Source: JBMYTN01 sp049604415
GTDB lineage: Bacteria > Pseudomonadota > Alphaproteobacteria > Rhodospirillales > Rhodospirillaceae
Assembly: GCA_049604415.1 (NCBI GenBank)
Contig: JBMYTN010000011.1
Location: 1-64,000 of the forward strand
Length of the DNA: 64,000 nucleotides
Reading direction: 5' to 3'
Shown in pieces: positions 18,146 through 27,319 of the stretch (positions are counted from its first letter, which is position 1; each line of letters starts with the position of its first letter). The notes under the pieces are model-generated. The model was not told where the DNA came from and made no database searches. It was given only the letters and a program-made list of their open reading frames with translations. Made by a program: the position numbers and the translations under genes.

Positions 18146-19366
18146 TCAGGCCGCGTCCAGTCCATAGGCCGTATGCAGGGCCCGGACCGCCAGCTCCATA
18201 TATTCCTCATCAATCAACACCGAGACTTTGATCTCGGAGGTGGTGATCACCTGGATGTTGATCCCGCGCGAGGCCAAGGCCTGGAACATGGTTTGCGCCA
18301 CCCCAGCATGGGAGCGCATGCCAACCCCGATCACCGAAACCTTAACCACCTTGCCGTCGGACAGCAGGCGCTCATAGCCCATATCCTCCTTGCCGCCTTC
18401 AATGACCTGCAAAGCGCGGGTCAAGTCGGTGCGCGGCACGGTGAAGGTCACATCGGTGGATTGACCATCTTCGGCAATGTTCTGGACAATCATATCCACA
18501 TTGATGTTGGCCGCAGCCAAGGGACCAAAAATCGCCGCCGCAACGCCCGGCTTGTCCGAGACTTTCAGCAAAGTGATTTTGGCTTCGTCGCGGCTATAGG
18601 TCACGCCGCTTACCAGTTCCTTTTCCACGATCTCATCCTCGTCGCAGACCAATGTTCCGGGCAGATCTTCAAAGCTGGAGCGCACCTGCAGGCGCACCCG
18701 ATGCTTCATCGCCACTTCAACCGAGCGGGTTTGCAGCACCTTGGCCCCCAACGAGGCCTGTTCCAGCATCTCCTCATAGGTGATGCGGTCAAGTTTGCGG
18801 GCCTGGGGCACAATGCGCGGGTCCGTGGTGTAGACCCCATCCACATCGGTGTAGATGTCGCAGCGATCCGCTTCCAGTGCCGCCGCCAAGGCCACCGCAG
18901 AGGTGTCAGATCCGCCGCGCCCCAAGGTGGTAATCCGATTGTCGGTGCCGATGCCCTGGAACCCGGCCACCACGCAGACTTGGCCCATGGCCATGCGTTC
19001 GCGCAAAATCGTCGTGTCGATCTCGTTGATCCGGGCTTTGCCATGGGCGTCATCAGTGCGCACCGGGATTTGCCAGCCCAACCAGGAGCGGGCATCCACC
19101 TCCATGGTCTGCAAGGCAATTGACAGCAGACCAACGGTGACCTGTTCGCCAGCGGAGACCACCACGTCATATTCCCGGGCGTCATAGAGGCTGGTGATAC
19201 CATCGCAAAGCCCAACCAAGCGGTTGGTTTCGCCGGACATGGCCGAGACCACCACCGCGACCTCATTGCCGGCCTCGGCTTCCGCCTTGACCTTGCGGGC
19301 CACATTTTGAATGCGGTCCAAATCTCCAACGGAGGTTCCGCCAAATTTCATGACGATGCGTGCCAT
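18146..19366 (-). CDS. lysC: Aspartate kinase
   Basis: Phosphorylates L-aspartate, the first step towards lysine, threonine and methionine. The kinase domain starts with MARIVMKFGGTSVG and carries GRGGSDTSAVALA near residue 150. Two ACT domains (about 265-400) provide feedback control; the AEDGQSTDVTFTV stretch is typical of the lysine/threonine-responsive type. ATG 19366 is used, not the upstream in-frame ATG 19417, because the family begins at MARIVMKFGGTS. It is divergent from ubiG across 264 bp, a conserved alphaproteobacterial pairing. Confidence 0.97.
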   Translation of the reverse strand: MARIVMKFGGTSVGDLDRIQNVARKVKAEAEAGNEVAVVVSAMSGETNRLVGLCDGITSLYDAREYDVVVSAGEQVTVGLLSIALQTMEVDARSWLGWQIPVRTDDAHGKARINEIDTTILRERMAMGQVCVVAGFQGIGTDNRITTLGRGGSDTSAVALAAALEADRCDIYTDVDGVYTTDPRIVPQARKLDRITYEEMLEQASLGAKVLQTRSVEVAMKHRVRLQVRSSFEDLPGTLVCDEDEIVEKELVSGVTYSRDEAKITLLKVSDKPGVAAAIFGPLAAANINVDMIVQNIAEDGQSTDVTFTVPRTDLTRALQVIEGGKEDMGYERLLSDGKVVKVSVIGVGMRSHAGVAQTMFQALASRGINIQVITTSEIKVSVLIDEEYMELAVRALHTAYGLDAA

Positions 19367-19630
19367 GGGCCGTGTCGTCCACTTCCTAACCATCTGAAAA
19401 CGAGACGCGGGGACCACAGTCTTTGCCCGGCTTTTGATCCATTTGCGGCTGCGTTTCGGAGAGCAAGCAGCATTGCGATCTTAACAGGTCGGGCGTAAGG
19501 TCCCTGGCGTCAGGGCGCCCATTGATAATGGACCAGCCTGCCCCTGTCCACAGTCCCGAGTAACCGGGTTCCGTCCCGCATTCGCGCCCTGGTCCAGCGC
19601 CCCCACGCAACGATCAAGGGTTTCCTGCTC

Positions 19631-20443
19631 ATGCCCGTGCCTCATCCCGCCACAGCCCTGAACCGCGCGGCCATGGGTCCGATGCCGCTGCACGCTCCGG
19701 AAGGCGGCGGCGGAGGCTCCGCCGTGGCCGAAGAGCTGGCCAAGTTCAGCGCCCTGGCGGACAAATGGTGGGATCCGGAGGGCGAGTTTAAACCGCTGCA
19801 CCAGTTCAATCCGGTGCGCCTGACCTTCCTGCGCGATGGCTTCGCCCGGCATTTTGGCCGCGATGCGATGACCCATCGCCCCTTTGAGGGCCTGACCCTG
19901 TTGGATGTCGGCTGTGGCGGTGGTCTGCTTTGCGAACCTTTGGCGCGTATGGGCTTCAGCGTCACCGGGATTGACGCGGCGAAAAAGAACATCGGAACGG
20001 CTTCGGTCCATGCCGAGCGCAATGGCCTGGACATCACCTATCGCTGTGCCACGCCGGAAATCCTGGCCGCCGAGGGCTTGTCCTATGACGTGGTGGTGAC
20101 CATGGAGGTGGTGGAACATGTGGCCGATCCGGGGCAATTCCTGCGCTCGGTGGCGGGCATGGTCCGCCCGGGCGGGGCCATGGCAGCCGCGACCCTGAAC
20201 CGCACCATGAAGAGCCTCGCCATGGCCAAAATCGGCGCGGAATATGTGCTGCGCTGGCTGCCGCCGGGCACCCATGACTGGCGGAAATTCGTCAAGCCGT
20301 CGGAGATGATCGCCCATTTGCGCGCAGCGGGCATGAGCGTCAAGGATTTGCGCGGCATGACCTTCACCCCGGTTTCCGGTGCCTGGTCCATCACCCGGGA
20401 TGTCTCGGTGAATTATATGCTCTGGGCGGAAAAGGGGAGATAG
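19631..20443 (+). CDS. ubiG: Ubiquinone biosynthesis O-methyltransferase
   Basis: SAM-dependent enzyme performing both O-methylations of ubiquinone biosynthesis at the membrane. The SAM site LLDVGCGGGLLCEPLA is near residue 100. EMAKFSALADKWWDP-like sequence (AKFSALADKWWDPEGEFKPLH) and the DWRKFVKPSEM stretch are UbiG signatures. An N-terminal stretch of about 30 residues with a GGGGG tract is not conserved, so ATG 19676 is an alternative start. The SAM loop, EVVEHV and length support the call strongly. Confidence 0.96.
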   Translation: MPVPHPATALNRAAMGPMPLHAPEGGGGGSAVAEELAKFSALADKWWDPEGEFKPLHQFNPVRLTFLRDGFARHFGRDAMTHRPFEGLTLLDVGCGGGLLCEPLARMGFSVTGIDAAKKNIGTASVHAERNGLDITYRCATPEILAAEGLSYDVVVTMEVVEHVADPGQFLRSVAGMVRPGGAMAAATLNRTMKSLAMAKIGAEYVLRWLPPGTHDWRKFVKPSEMIAHLRAAGMSVKDLRGMTFTPVSGAWSITRDVSVNYMLWAEKGR

Positions 20444-20461
20444 CCCCCAGACGTTGAGGGC

Positions 20462-21388
20462 CTAACCGACCTGCATCCACAGCCGGTCATCGGGGATTGA
20501 GATCCCGCCGGGCAAGCGCGGATTGCGCATGGCAATGATGTGGCGATCGTCCAAATTCAGCTCTTTGACCACATGGGTGAAGTGCTCATCCCACAGCGCA
20601 CTGAACCGCCCATCGGAGACCAGAGTCATCAGACCGGCGGTGATGCGCTCAGCCAAATCGGGGCGGCTCGGCGTCACATAAAAGAAGGCGGGCATCGGGT
20701 AATAGAGCGCCAGACGCGGCTCGATGGCGAAGTCCACGGAGCGGTTCGGATTGGCTTGCCAGGCTTGATGCTCGAGCAGGACTTCGTTCACCCCCCGGGG
20801 ATAGGCGTCAATCCGCCCCGCCGCCAGCATCTTGATCAGATTGTCATGGCCAATGGCCGTGGTGATGCGCACCCCATTGGCGGTCAGAATTTCCGTATCG
20901 GCCCAACCGACACCCTGGCCAATGCGGATACCCCTGAGATGCTCCACATGGGTCACGCCCTCAAACAGGCCTTTATCCCCGGCCCGGACCAAAAAGATCC
21001 GTCGAGAGAGCAAGCCACGATAAAGCGGGATATCGACCCGAATCGCATTGGCTTCCAAGCTGGGGCGATGGGCAAACCAAGTCAGCTCCACCTGACCGCT
21101 GCGGACCAGCTCCTCCCGGCGAAAGGCGGAGGCCTCAAACAAGGCCGGTTGCGGGGCCAGAGGCTCCGAACTGCCGGTTCCGGCTCCGGCTTTCAAGGCT
21201 TCAGCCAGCAGGGTCAATTCAAAATCCGTCCGCCCGGCGACGGCACCCTGGATCAGCGGATAGCGGACAACGCCTTTTAGGTCAGAGGTTTGTGCCCGAG
21301 GCGCTGCAATCCGACCAAGACCACCAGCGGCCGCAGCACCGCCTGCAATCAGGCCCAAGGCTGTGCGTCTGGATAGCGTCTGCGTCAT
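20462..21388 (-). CDS. Tat-exported periplasmic substrate-binding protein
   Basis: A 308-residue protein with a twin-arginine signal (SRRTALGLIAGGAAAAGG) at the N-terminus, so it is probably folded before export to the periplasm. The rest looks like a type 2 solute-binding fold of the amino-acid/ABC-transporter family (PF00497-like), with GIRIGQGVGWADTEIL in the middle and a DAYPRG segment. No permease or ATPase gene is adjacent, so it may act in sensing or with a distant transporter. ATG 21388 is used because the longer frame places about 20 non-signal residues in front of the Tat motif. It converges on ubiG with an 18-bp gap. Confidence 0.75.
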   Translation of the reverse strand: MTQTLSRRTALGLIAGGAAAAGGLGRIAAPRAQTSDLKGVVRYPLIQGAVAGRTDFELTLLAEALKAGAGTGSSEPLAPQPALFEASAFRREELVRSGQVELTWFAHRPSLEANAIRVDIPLYRGLLSRRIFLVRAGDKGLFEGVTHVEHLRGIRIGQGVGWADTEILTANGVRITTAIGHDNLIKMLAAGRIDAYPRGVNEVLLEHQAWQANPNRSVDFAIEPRLALYYPMPAFFYVTPSRPDLAERITAGLMTLVSDGRFSALWDEHFTHVVKELNLDDRHIIAMRNPRLPGGISIPDDRLWMQVG

Positions 21389-21426
21389 GGTCTCTCCATA
21401 TGCGCCCCGGGTCGGAAGACCCTGGA

Positions 21427-22080
21427 TCAGCTGTCGGTGCGACGCCAAGGCAACATCGCCACCCCAATGCCTTCCTCGGTTAGGGCCTCGGCCTCATCCA
21501 AAGTTGCTTCCCCATAAATTGGCCGTTCGTCGGCTTCGCCATAATACATCCGACGGGCCTCTTCTGCGAAGTCGTCTCCGACATAATCACAGTTTTCCTC
21601 GACCTCACGGCGCATCTGCTCCAAGGCCTTCCCCACCGCTTCGCGCGCCTCCTGGTCCGTCGGGACAGGGCTCGGTCTGGTTTCAGACCGTGCAGAATCC
21701 TGGGCTGTCAGATCCATGCTGGGCTGTTGTGGCGCGGCTGCGGTCGGGCTACCGGAAGCAGCAGCCTCTGTCGTCTCCGCATCGCCAGCGCTGTCCGCCG
21801 CAGCGACCGACGGCTGGGCACCAGCTTGCTTTTGCAGGGCCGCGCGGTGCATTTCCGATTTCACCGCACCAATGGCGGCCCGCATAAAATCTTCCGCCCG
21901 CTCGGTCTTTTTCCGCCCGGAGACCACATTGGGGGCCATTAAGGCCTTCGACACCGCCCGACTGCCACAGTCCGGGCATTCCACATCCCCGGCCTGCAAT
22001 TGGGTTGTGCAGGTCTCCCCATTGCGAAACCACGCTTCAAAGGCATGGCCCGCATCGCAGATCAATGCGTAGCGAATCAC
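21427..22080 (-). CDS. DUF1178 family protein
   Basis: Small alphaproteobacterial/betaproteobacterial family of unknown function. The conserved N-terminus IRYALICDAGHAFEAWFRN and the ECPDCGSRAVSKALMAPNV segment are diagnostic; the CxxC and the first cysteine could bind zinc. A polar, Ala/Ser/Gln-rich central region (about 75-135) precedes the conserved acidic C-terminus with YVGDDFAEEARRMYYGE. GTG 22080 is chosen because family members begin at the IRYxL sequence; an ATG lies upstream. It belongs to the DUF1178-nitrilase-grxC-comF cluster. Confidence 0.85.
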   Translation of the reverse strand: MIRYALICDAGHAFEAWFRNGETCTTQLQAGDVECPDCGSRAVSKALMAPNVVSGRKKTERAEDFMRAAIGAVKSEMHRAALQKQAGAQPSVAAADSAGDAETTEAAASGSPTAAAPQQPSMDLTAQDSARSETRPSPVPTDQEAREAVGKALEQMRREVEENCDYVGDDFAEEARRMYYGEADERPIYGEATLDEAEALTEEGIGVAMLPWRRTDS

Positions 22081-22234
22081 GAAACAGGTCTTTCCCATCA
22101 AAATGCGGGCACATCAAAACACGGATGGGGTCAGGTTCGGGGTCCCACCCAGCGGCATAGGGGCCGGATCTTTGATCTTCCGTCGGGATCGCCAATGCGA
22201 TGCGAGGGGCCCGCGCCCCCTTTTCCAAGATCCA

Positions 22235-23086
22235 TCAGCCTACAGCGGTTTTGTCCGCGAAGCCATATGGACGATCATGGGTCAGGGCCGGAACCATGCC
22301 TCTGGCCTCAGCGCAGGCCGCCGGATCAATCTGGGCGATCTGGAACCCCGGTTCCTCGCCCGCATCGGCAACCACTGCACCCCAGGGATCGATGATCAGG
22401 GCATGGCCATAGGTTTTGCGGTCATTGGCATGGCTGCCGGTTTGCGCCGGGGCGAACACCCAACAACCGGTTTCGATAGCCCGAGCGCGCAGCAGCACAT
22501 GCCAATGGGCCATGCCGGTTTTCTGGGTGAAGGCTGCCGGAATGGTCAAAAAATCCGCACCGGCCTTGCCCAGATCCCGGAACAAATGCGGGAAGCGGAG
22601 ATCATAGCACACAGAAAGACCCAGTGTGCCCCAGGGCAGATCTGCGGTGACCGCCTGCTCCCCGGGCCGGAAGGTGGCGCTCTCCCTGTAACGCTCACCG
22701 CCGCCCAGATCGACATCGAACATGTGGATCTTGTCATAGCGGGCTTGGATCTCACCCTTCGGATCCAGGACATAGGTCCGGTTGGCGATCCGGTCCTCGC
22801 CCTCCAGGGTGATGGCCAAGGTCCCACAATGCAGCCAAAGCCCGGTTTCTCGGGCCAGATCCTGAAACGCCGCCAGGGCCGGATGCTCGGCTTCGGTCCG
22901 GGCCTTGCCGGTAATGTTGGCCCGCCCCCATTCCATCATGGCGACATTTTCCGGCATCAGCACCAGATCAGCCCCGACATCCCGAGCCGCCCGGGTCAAG
23001 GCACAGGCCTGATCAATATTGGCCTGCATGTCCGTGCTGGCATTGACCTGTAAAATGGCTGCCTGGAACGGAGCACCGCCCGCCAT
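22235..23086 (-). CDS. Carbon-nitrogen hydrolase of the Nit1/Nit2 type
   Basis: Nitrilase-superfamily amidase, 283 residues. The catalytic triad is Glu46 (LMPENVAMM), Lys119 (YDKIHMFD) and Cys160 (SVCYDLRFP). Members of this branch hydrolyse omega-amides or deaminated glutathione (NIT1) and act as metabolite-repair enzymes; the grxC neighbour makes a glutathione link attractive but unproven. ATG 23086 has GGAGGAG five bases upstream, better than ATG 23104. Confidence 0.88.
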   Translation of the reverse strand: MAGGAPFQAAILQVNASTDMQANIDQACALTRAARDVGADLVLMPENVAMMEWGRANITGKARTEAEHPALAAFQDLARETGLWLHCGTLAITLEGEDRIANRTYVLDPKGEIQARYDKIHMFDVDLGGGERYRESATFRPGEQAVTADLPWGTLGLSVCYDLRFPHLFRDLGKAGADFLTIPAAFTQKTGMAHWHVLLRARAIETGCWVFAPAQTGSHANDRKTYGHALIIDPWGAVVADAGEEPGFQIAQIDPAACAEARGMVPALTHDRPYGFADKTAVG

Positions 23087-23150
23087 GATCTCTCCTCCAA
23101 TCAAACTTGGCCAACGAGGCCTTTAGCCCGTCAACCCTGGCCAAAAGGGC

Positions 23151-23420
23151 TTACGCAGCGGTCTCGGCGGCCAGCAGCGGGTCCAACTCACCCTTGGCAT
23201 CCAAAGCATGCAACTCGTCGCAGCCGCCAATGCCTTTGTCATTGATGAAGATCTGCGGCACGGTGTGGCGGCCCTCGGCACGCTTTTCCATTTCCATGCG
23301 CTTCTTCGGCGACATCATCACATCGATTTCCGTGAACTCGATCCCTTTGCGCCCCAACAGCGCTTTGGCTCGGTGGCAAAACGGGCAAAAGGGCGAGGTG
23401 TAAATTTCAACAGTGGCCAT
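23151..23420 (-). CDS. grxC: Glutaredoxin 3
   Basis: An 89-residue thioredoxin-fold protein that reduces disulfides with glutathione. The dithiol active site is CPFC (Cys12, Cys15; the classic motif is CPYC), with the conserved TVPQIFIND cis-proline loop near residue 55 and the GGCDEL glutathione-binding turn near residue 67. It lies between comF and the nitrilase gene, as in many alphaproteobacteria. Confidence 0.96.
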   Translation of the reverse strand: MATVEIYTSPFCPFCHRAKALLGRKGIEFTEIDVMMSPKKRMEMEKRAEGRHTVPQIFINDKGIGGCDELHALDAKGELDPLLAAETAA

Positions 23421-23520
23421 GGGGTCCGGTCTCCTAAACCGATGCCGGTCCGAGCGGCATCAGCCTCTTGTCTTAAGGGAAGGTGCCGTTGATATACGGC
23501 GTGATGTGCACAAACGCTAG

Positions 23521-23556
23521 TGGGTGTGGGTCTGGGTGTGGGTCTGGGTGTGGGGT
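23521..23556. repeat. Three tandem 12-bp G-rich units between comF and grxC
   Basis: TGGGTGTGGGTC occurs three times, the third with one extra G. It lies just past the comF stop on the minus strand, in an untranslated spacer. G-runs are on the plus strand, so four-stranded structures are conceivable there. It is too short and unspaced to be a CRISPR array. Confidence 0.8.
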
Positions 23557-23561
23557 CGGCA

Positions 23562-24392
23562 TCAGTCCCCGTCTTCAAAGACCACCCGGGCCAGGGTCAG
23601 GCAGGAGATCGAGGGCACCCCGGCTTTGCGCAAAACCAAAGCGCATTCTTCCAGGGTCGCCCCGGTGGTGAATACATCATCAACCAATATCACTGGACGC
23701 CCGGCAATCCGCTCAACCGCCCGGACCTCAAATGCCCCGCGCACCTGCTCTTGCCGGGCCAACCGACCGAGATGGCCCTGGCCTTTGGTCTGCTTGATCC
23801 GGCGCAGCACCAGGGGCAGATGCTCCAGGCCGAGATTTTTCGCCACCGCCTGGGACAACAGAGCGGCCTGATTATACTGGCGCTTGGCAAGGCGCTTGGG
23901 ATGCAGCGGCACCGGCAAGACTACCGGTGGGGCGTCTGACTTCGGACCCTGGCCGCTGGCCGCCAGTTCCTCCAACAACCCCCGTCCGATCCGGGTCATC
24001 CAGGTGGCAAAAACGGGACCAGCATCGGTGCGGTCCGCATGTTTGAAGCCCAAAACCAGGGACGCAGACGCGTCGTCATAGCGCAGCACCGAGCGGACCC
24101 GGTCAAACAGTGGCGGATGGCGGGTGCAGCTTTGACAGAGGCTGTTGTCCTGGGCGTCCGGCTCCTGCTCCAAATCGAACGGATGGCCACAACAGCCACA
24201 AAGCGGCGCGGAAATCCAGGTCATCGCGGCAAAACAATCGCCACAAAGCACCCCATCCAGATCAACCCGGACCCCACAGCCCAGACAGCGGGGCGGCAGA
24301 GCCAGATCCAGCCCCTGATCCCAGAGGCGCTTGGCCGCCGCCAGCAGGGCTGCCCGCGATAAAGCTGGCTCTCTTTCTGGCTCGATGTCCAC
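23562..24392 (-). CDS. comF: ComF-family phosphoribosyltransferase-like protein
   Basis: Related to ComFC, which supports uptake of DNA in competent bacteria; in non-competent species its role is unclear. An N-terminal zinc-ribbon region has several CxxC pairs (CLGCG, CGDC, CGCCG, CQSC). The C-terminal phosphoribosyltransferase domain has the PRPP-binding motif VILVDDVFTTGATLEEC near residue 245. GTG 24392, with AGGGGG seven bases upstream, is chosen; the frame is open to GTG 24431, which has no ribosome site. It is divergent from the NDUFAF5-like gene. Confidence 0.88.
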   Translation of the reverse strand: MDIEPEREPALSRAALLAAAKRLWDQGLDLALPPRCLGCGVRVDLDGVLCGDCFAAMTWISAPLCGCCGHPFDLEQEPDAQDNSLCQSCTRHPPLFDRVRSVLRYDDASASLVLGFKHADRTDAGPVFATWMTRIGRGLLEELAASGQGPKSDAPPVVLPVPLHPKRLAKRQYNQAALLSQAVAKNLGLEHLPLVLRRIKQTKGQGHLGRLARQEQVRGAFEVRAVERIAGRPVILVDDVFTTGATLEECALVLRKAGVPSISCLTLARVVFEDGD

Positions 24393-24494
24393 GGATGCGC
24401 CCCCTGAGGATTGTTTGCCATCACAATTCACCTTAGGTGATTATGCGCCCTAATTCGCCGAACGTAACCCTGATCCCTTCTGGAGCCCTGGCCC

Positions 24495-25448
24495 ATGGCC
24501 TTTGCGCCCTCTTCCGGCAGTGCCTCATCACAGATTGTCTTTGATCGCCCTTTGGTCCGGGCCCGCCGCGACCGGGCCGCCACGGATCTCCCAGCCTTCG
24601 ACTTTCTGTTTGCCGAGGTTGCTGATCGCCTGGCCGATCGCCTTCAAGACATGACCCGGGCATTCCCCTTGGCCCTGGATGTGGGCTGCCATAGCGGCCA
24701 ACTCGCCCGAGCGCTGGAAGAACAAAGACTGCTGCTGCAGGGCCGGACAGACCGGGGGGTCGGAGCCCTGGTGCAATGCGACCTGTCCCCCGCCATGACC
24801 GCGCAAGCCGCCCAAACCGCGCGCTTTAAAGGGCAGTCCGTGCCAAGCTTTTGCGCCGATGAGGAATGGCTGCCCCTGCGCGAAGGCCAGCTTGATGCGG
24901 TCTTCAGCAATCTGTCCCTGCATTGGGTCAATGATCTGCCCGGGGCGATGATCCAAATCAACCGCGCCCTGAAGCCCGACGGCCTGTTCCTGGCCACCTT
25001 GTTTGGCGGCGAGACATTGCGCGAGCTGCGCGATTGCCTAGCGGAAACCGAGATCGCATTAGATGGCGGCTTAAGCCCGCGCACCAGCCCGCTGACGGAT
25101 GTCCGCGATGCGGGCGGGTTGCTCAATCGGGCCGGGTTCGCTTTGCCCACCGTGGATACGGATGTGATCACGGTGATGTACTCCGACCCCTTAAAGCTGC
25201 TGCGCGACCTGCGCGGCATGGGGGAGACCAATTGCGTCATTGAGCGCCGCCGCACACCGTTGCGCCGGGAAACCCTGATGGCGGCTTTGGCGCTCTACCA
25301 ACAGCGCCATGGCGATGCGGAGGGTCGGGTGCCGGCCACCTTCCAAGTGATCTATCTGACCGCTTGGGCACCGGATGCCTCCCAGCCGCGCCCGGCCCGA
25401 CGCGGCTCCGGCCAAGTCTCCTTGGGCGACATTCTGGCGAAAGACTAA
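24495..25448 (+). CDS. NDUFAF5/BioC-like SAM-dependent methyltransferase-fold protein
   Basis: A 317-residue class I methyltransferase-fold protein. LALDVGCHSGQLARAL is the SAM loop near residue 60 and VFSNLSLHWVNDLPGAM the motif IV/post-IV region. The N-terminal IVFDRPLVRARRDRAA and the SPRTSPLTDVRDAGGLLNRAGF segment match the mitochondrial complex I assembly factor NDUFAF5, which hydroxylates an arginine of the NDUFS7 subunit. A role in respiratory complex I maturation is therefore plausible; BioC-type malonyl-ACP methylation is the alternative. The 3' end overlaps the convergent hydrolase by 4 bp. Confidence 0.85.
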   Translation: MAFAPSSGSASSQIVFDRPLVRARRDRAATDLPAFDFLFAEVADRLADRLQDMTRAFPLALDVGCHSGQLARALEEQRLLLQGRTDRGVGALVQCDLSPAMTAQAAQTARFKGQSVPSFCADEEWLPLREGQLDAVFSNLSLHWVNDLPGAMIQINRALKPDGLFLATLFGGETLRELRDCLAETEIALDGGLSPRTSPLTDVRDAGGLLNRAGFALPTVDTDVITVMYSDPLKLLRDLRGMGETNCVIERRRTPLRRETLMAALALYQQRHGDAEGRVPATFQVIYLTAWAPDASQPRPARRGSGQVSLGDILAKD

Positions 25449-26002
25449 AGCAGCTGCGAGAAGACGTCTTGGGCCATGCAGACCCGGGCAAACTCCCCAT
25501 GCAAATGGGACAGGGCGGCGAAATGGATCGCCCCCGCGTCAAGCGCCACAGCGCCTGGGACAAAGCTGGTGTCGGCATTGGCGGTAAAGGCGGCACAGGC
25601 ATCGGCGACCAGATCGACGGAGAAGCCGAGATTCGCAGCCATCCGCGTGGTGGTCGAGACGCAATGCGGCGTGGTTAAGCCGCATAGGGTCAGCTTGGTT
25701 GCGCCGTTCTGGCGCAGAAAGGCCTCCAGCCCCGTGCCGATAAAGGCCGAATTGACCGATTTCTCGAAAATCACTTCATCGCCAAACGGCGTGACCTCTG
25801 GCTTAAATTCGGTGCCTGCGCCTTTCAGCGGCGAACCCGACTCCACACTCACATGTCTGATATGCGCCACCAGCCCGCCCTTGGCCCGCCAATGCTGCAG
25901 CAAAGCGCCCGCCGTCTGCTCCGCGTCGGGATTGTTCCGTGCCCCCCAGCGCGGATGATCAAAACCGCGCTGAATATCAATCAAGATCAATGTATTGCTC
26001 AT
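25445..26002 (-). CDS. Isochorismatase-family cysteine hydrolase
   Basis: Small (185-residue) cytoplasmic hydrolase. The catalytic triad is Asp9 (LILIDIQRGF), Lys81 (FEKSVNSAF) and Cys114 (GLTTPHCVSTT). This triad is that of nicotinamidases and other cysteine hydrolases rather than non-catalytic isochorismatases. The substrate cannot be told from sequence; nicotinamide, N-carbamoyl compounds and pyrazinamide-like amides are possibilities. It stands 19 bp downstream of the ACT-domain gene on the same strand. Confidence 0.88.
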   Translation of the reverse strand: MSNTLILIDIQRGFDHPRWGARNNPDAEQTAGALLQHWRAKGGLVAHIRHVSVESGSPLKGAGTEFKPEVTPFGDEVIFEKSVNSAFIGTGLEAFLRQNGATKLTLCGLTTPHCVSTTTRMAANLGFSVDLVADACAAFTANADTSFVPGAVALDAGAIHFAALSHLHGEFARVCMAQDVFSQLL

Positions 26003-26021
26003 TCACCATCCCCTCTTGCGT

Positions 26022-26423
26022 TCACCCAGACCCTTTGGACAGGGCATCAAGAATGTCCAGCGCCTCCTGTTCCCGACCCAAGGGAACGAAAAGATGGTCA
26101 TGAAAAAAGCCGGAGACCGGGTTCACCCCCATCCCCTGGGCGGCCAAAGCAGTCGCGATCCGGGCGATGAACCCGACCGCCTCCAGGGAGGAATGGACCT
26201 CGAGCGTAATCATCCTAGAGGGAAACACATGGGCGATGCCAAACTGCTCGGCCTCTTCCTGGCGCAGGATCAAGGTTGTGCCCTCGGCCTCCTGAAACGT
26301 CATCAACGGCTGCAAGCCGTCGGGGATGTCCTTATCCGGGCGGGTGGCAAAGACAAACACCCCTTCGCGCAGGGTGGCTGACATGCCGCGCAGCAATCTG
26401 TCTAAGTCTGTTTCGCCCACCAA
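26022..26423 (-). CDS. ACT-domain protein (ACT_3/ACT_7 type)
   Basis: A 133-residue stand-alone protein made of two ACT-like folds, COG3602-type: an N-terminal half with EGTTLILRQEEAEQFGI and a C-terminal half with ITLEVHSSLEAVGFIARIATALAAQGMGVNPVSGFFHDHLFVP. Such proteins probably bind amino acids, but no role is established. It is co-directional with the downstream cysteine hydrolase. Confidence 0.82.
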   Translation of the reverse strand: MVGETDLDRLLRGMSATLREGVFVFATRPDKDIPDGLQPLMTFQEAEGTTLILRQEEAEQFGIAHVFPSRMITLEVHSSLEAVGFIARIATALAAQGMGVNPVSGFFHDHLFVPLGREQEALDILDALSKGSG

Positions 26424-26516
26424 CTTAGTATCCTCCCCTAATAGCAGTCCCAGACAAACCCCATCTGGTCACCACACACAGGCCAAAGCGCCCATTCCCA
26501 GAGCAAAGAGATCCCG

Positions 26517-27233
26517 ATGCAGTTTCCGACCCCGTTGATCAAAGGCACCCTGGTCAAACGCTATAAACGCTTCCTGGCCGACGTCACCTTGGAGGATGGC
26601 AGCCTTGTCACCGCCCATTGCGCCAATTCCGGCTCGATGCAAACGGTCAAGGAGCCGGAGTCCGAGGTCTGGCTGTCCCACCATGATGATCCGAAGCGGA
26701 AGCTGAAATATACCTGGGAACTGATCAAGGTTGGGGAGGCCTATGCCGGGGTCAACACCGGCTATCCAAACAAAGTCGCTGCCGAAGCCATTGCCGAGGG
26801 GCTGATCCCGGACCTCAGCGGCTATGCCTCCCAGCGCCGCGAGGTCAAATATGGCAAAAACTCCCGGATCGACATCCTGCTGGAGGATCCAAACCGCCCG
26901 CTTTGCTATGTCGAGGTGAAGAATGTCACCCTGAAGCGCTCCGAAGCCGCCGATGGCGTGATCGACTTCCCCGATGCGGTCACCAGCCGGGGCGCCAAGC
27001 ATCTGGTCGAGCTGTCGGACATGGTTGCGCAGGGGCATCGGGCGGTGATGCTCTATTTCGTCCAGCGCTCCGATGGGGGCTCGGTCAGCATCGCCGAAGA
27101 CATCGATCCGACCTATGCCCAGGGCGTTCGGGAGGCCATGAACCAGGGCGTGGAAATCCATTGTGTCGGCTGTGCCATCGACCCCCAAAGCGGGATCAGC
27201 GTGAACCGAACCCTACCCTTCGTGTTTTCCTAA
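26517..27233 (+). CDS. sfsA: SfsA family DNA/RNA nuclease
   Basis: A 238-residue member of the SfsA family, once described as a sugar fermentation stimulation protein and now grouped with restriction-nuclease folds. Family marks are KRYKRFLADV at the start, AHCANSGSM near residue 38, RIDILLEDPNRPLCYVEVKNVT with the Asp-(Glu)-x-Lys nuclease-like residues, and DAVTSRGAKHL. ATG 26517 is preceded by AGAGAT. Neighbour map is 86 bp downstream on the same strand. Confidence 0.95.
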   Translation: MQFPTPLIKGTLVKRYKRFLADVTLEDGSLVTAHCANSGSMQTVKEPESEVWLSHHDDPKRKLKYTWELIKVGEAYAGVNTGYPNKVAAEAIAEGLIPDLSGYASQRREVKYGKNSRIDILLEDPNRPLCYVEVKNVTLKRSEAADGVIDFPDAVTSRGAKHLVELSDMVAQGHRAVMLYFVQRSDGGSVSIAEDIDPTYAQGVREAMNQGVEIHCVGCAIDPQSGISVNRTLPFVFS

Positions 27234-27319
27234 TATCGTTCCCTCTTGTTTCACTGCCGCTACACCCCTAATCATAAACAGGACAACAAGAGAAATTCGC
27301 TGATGAGTCGGAACCAGAT

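Noticed and set aside
23521..23556. Possible CRISPR array
   Set aside because: Units are 12 bp, contiguous and without spacers; no cas genes are in the window.
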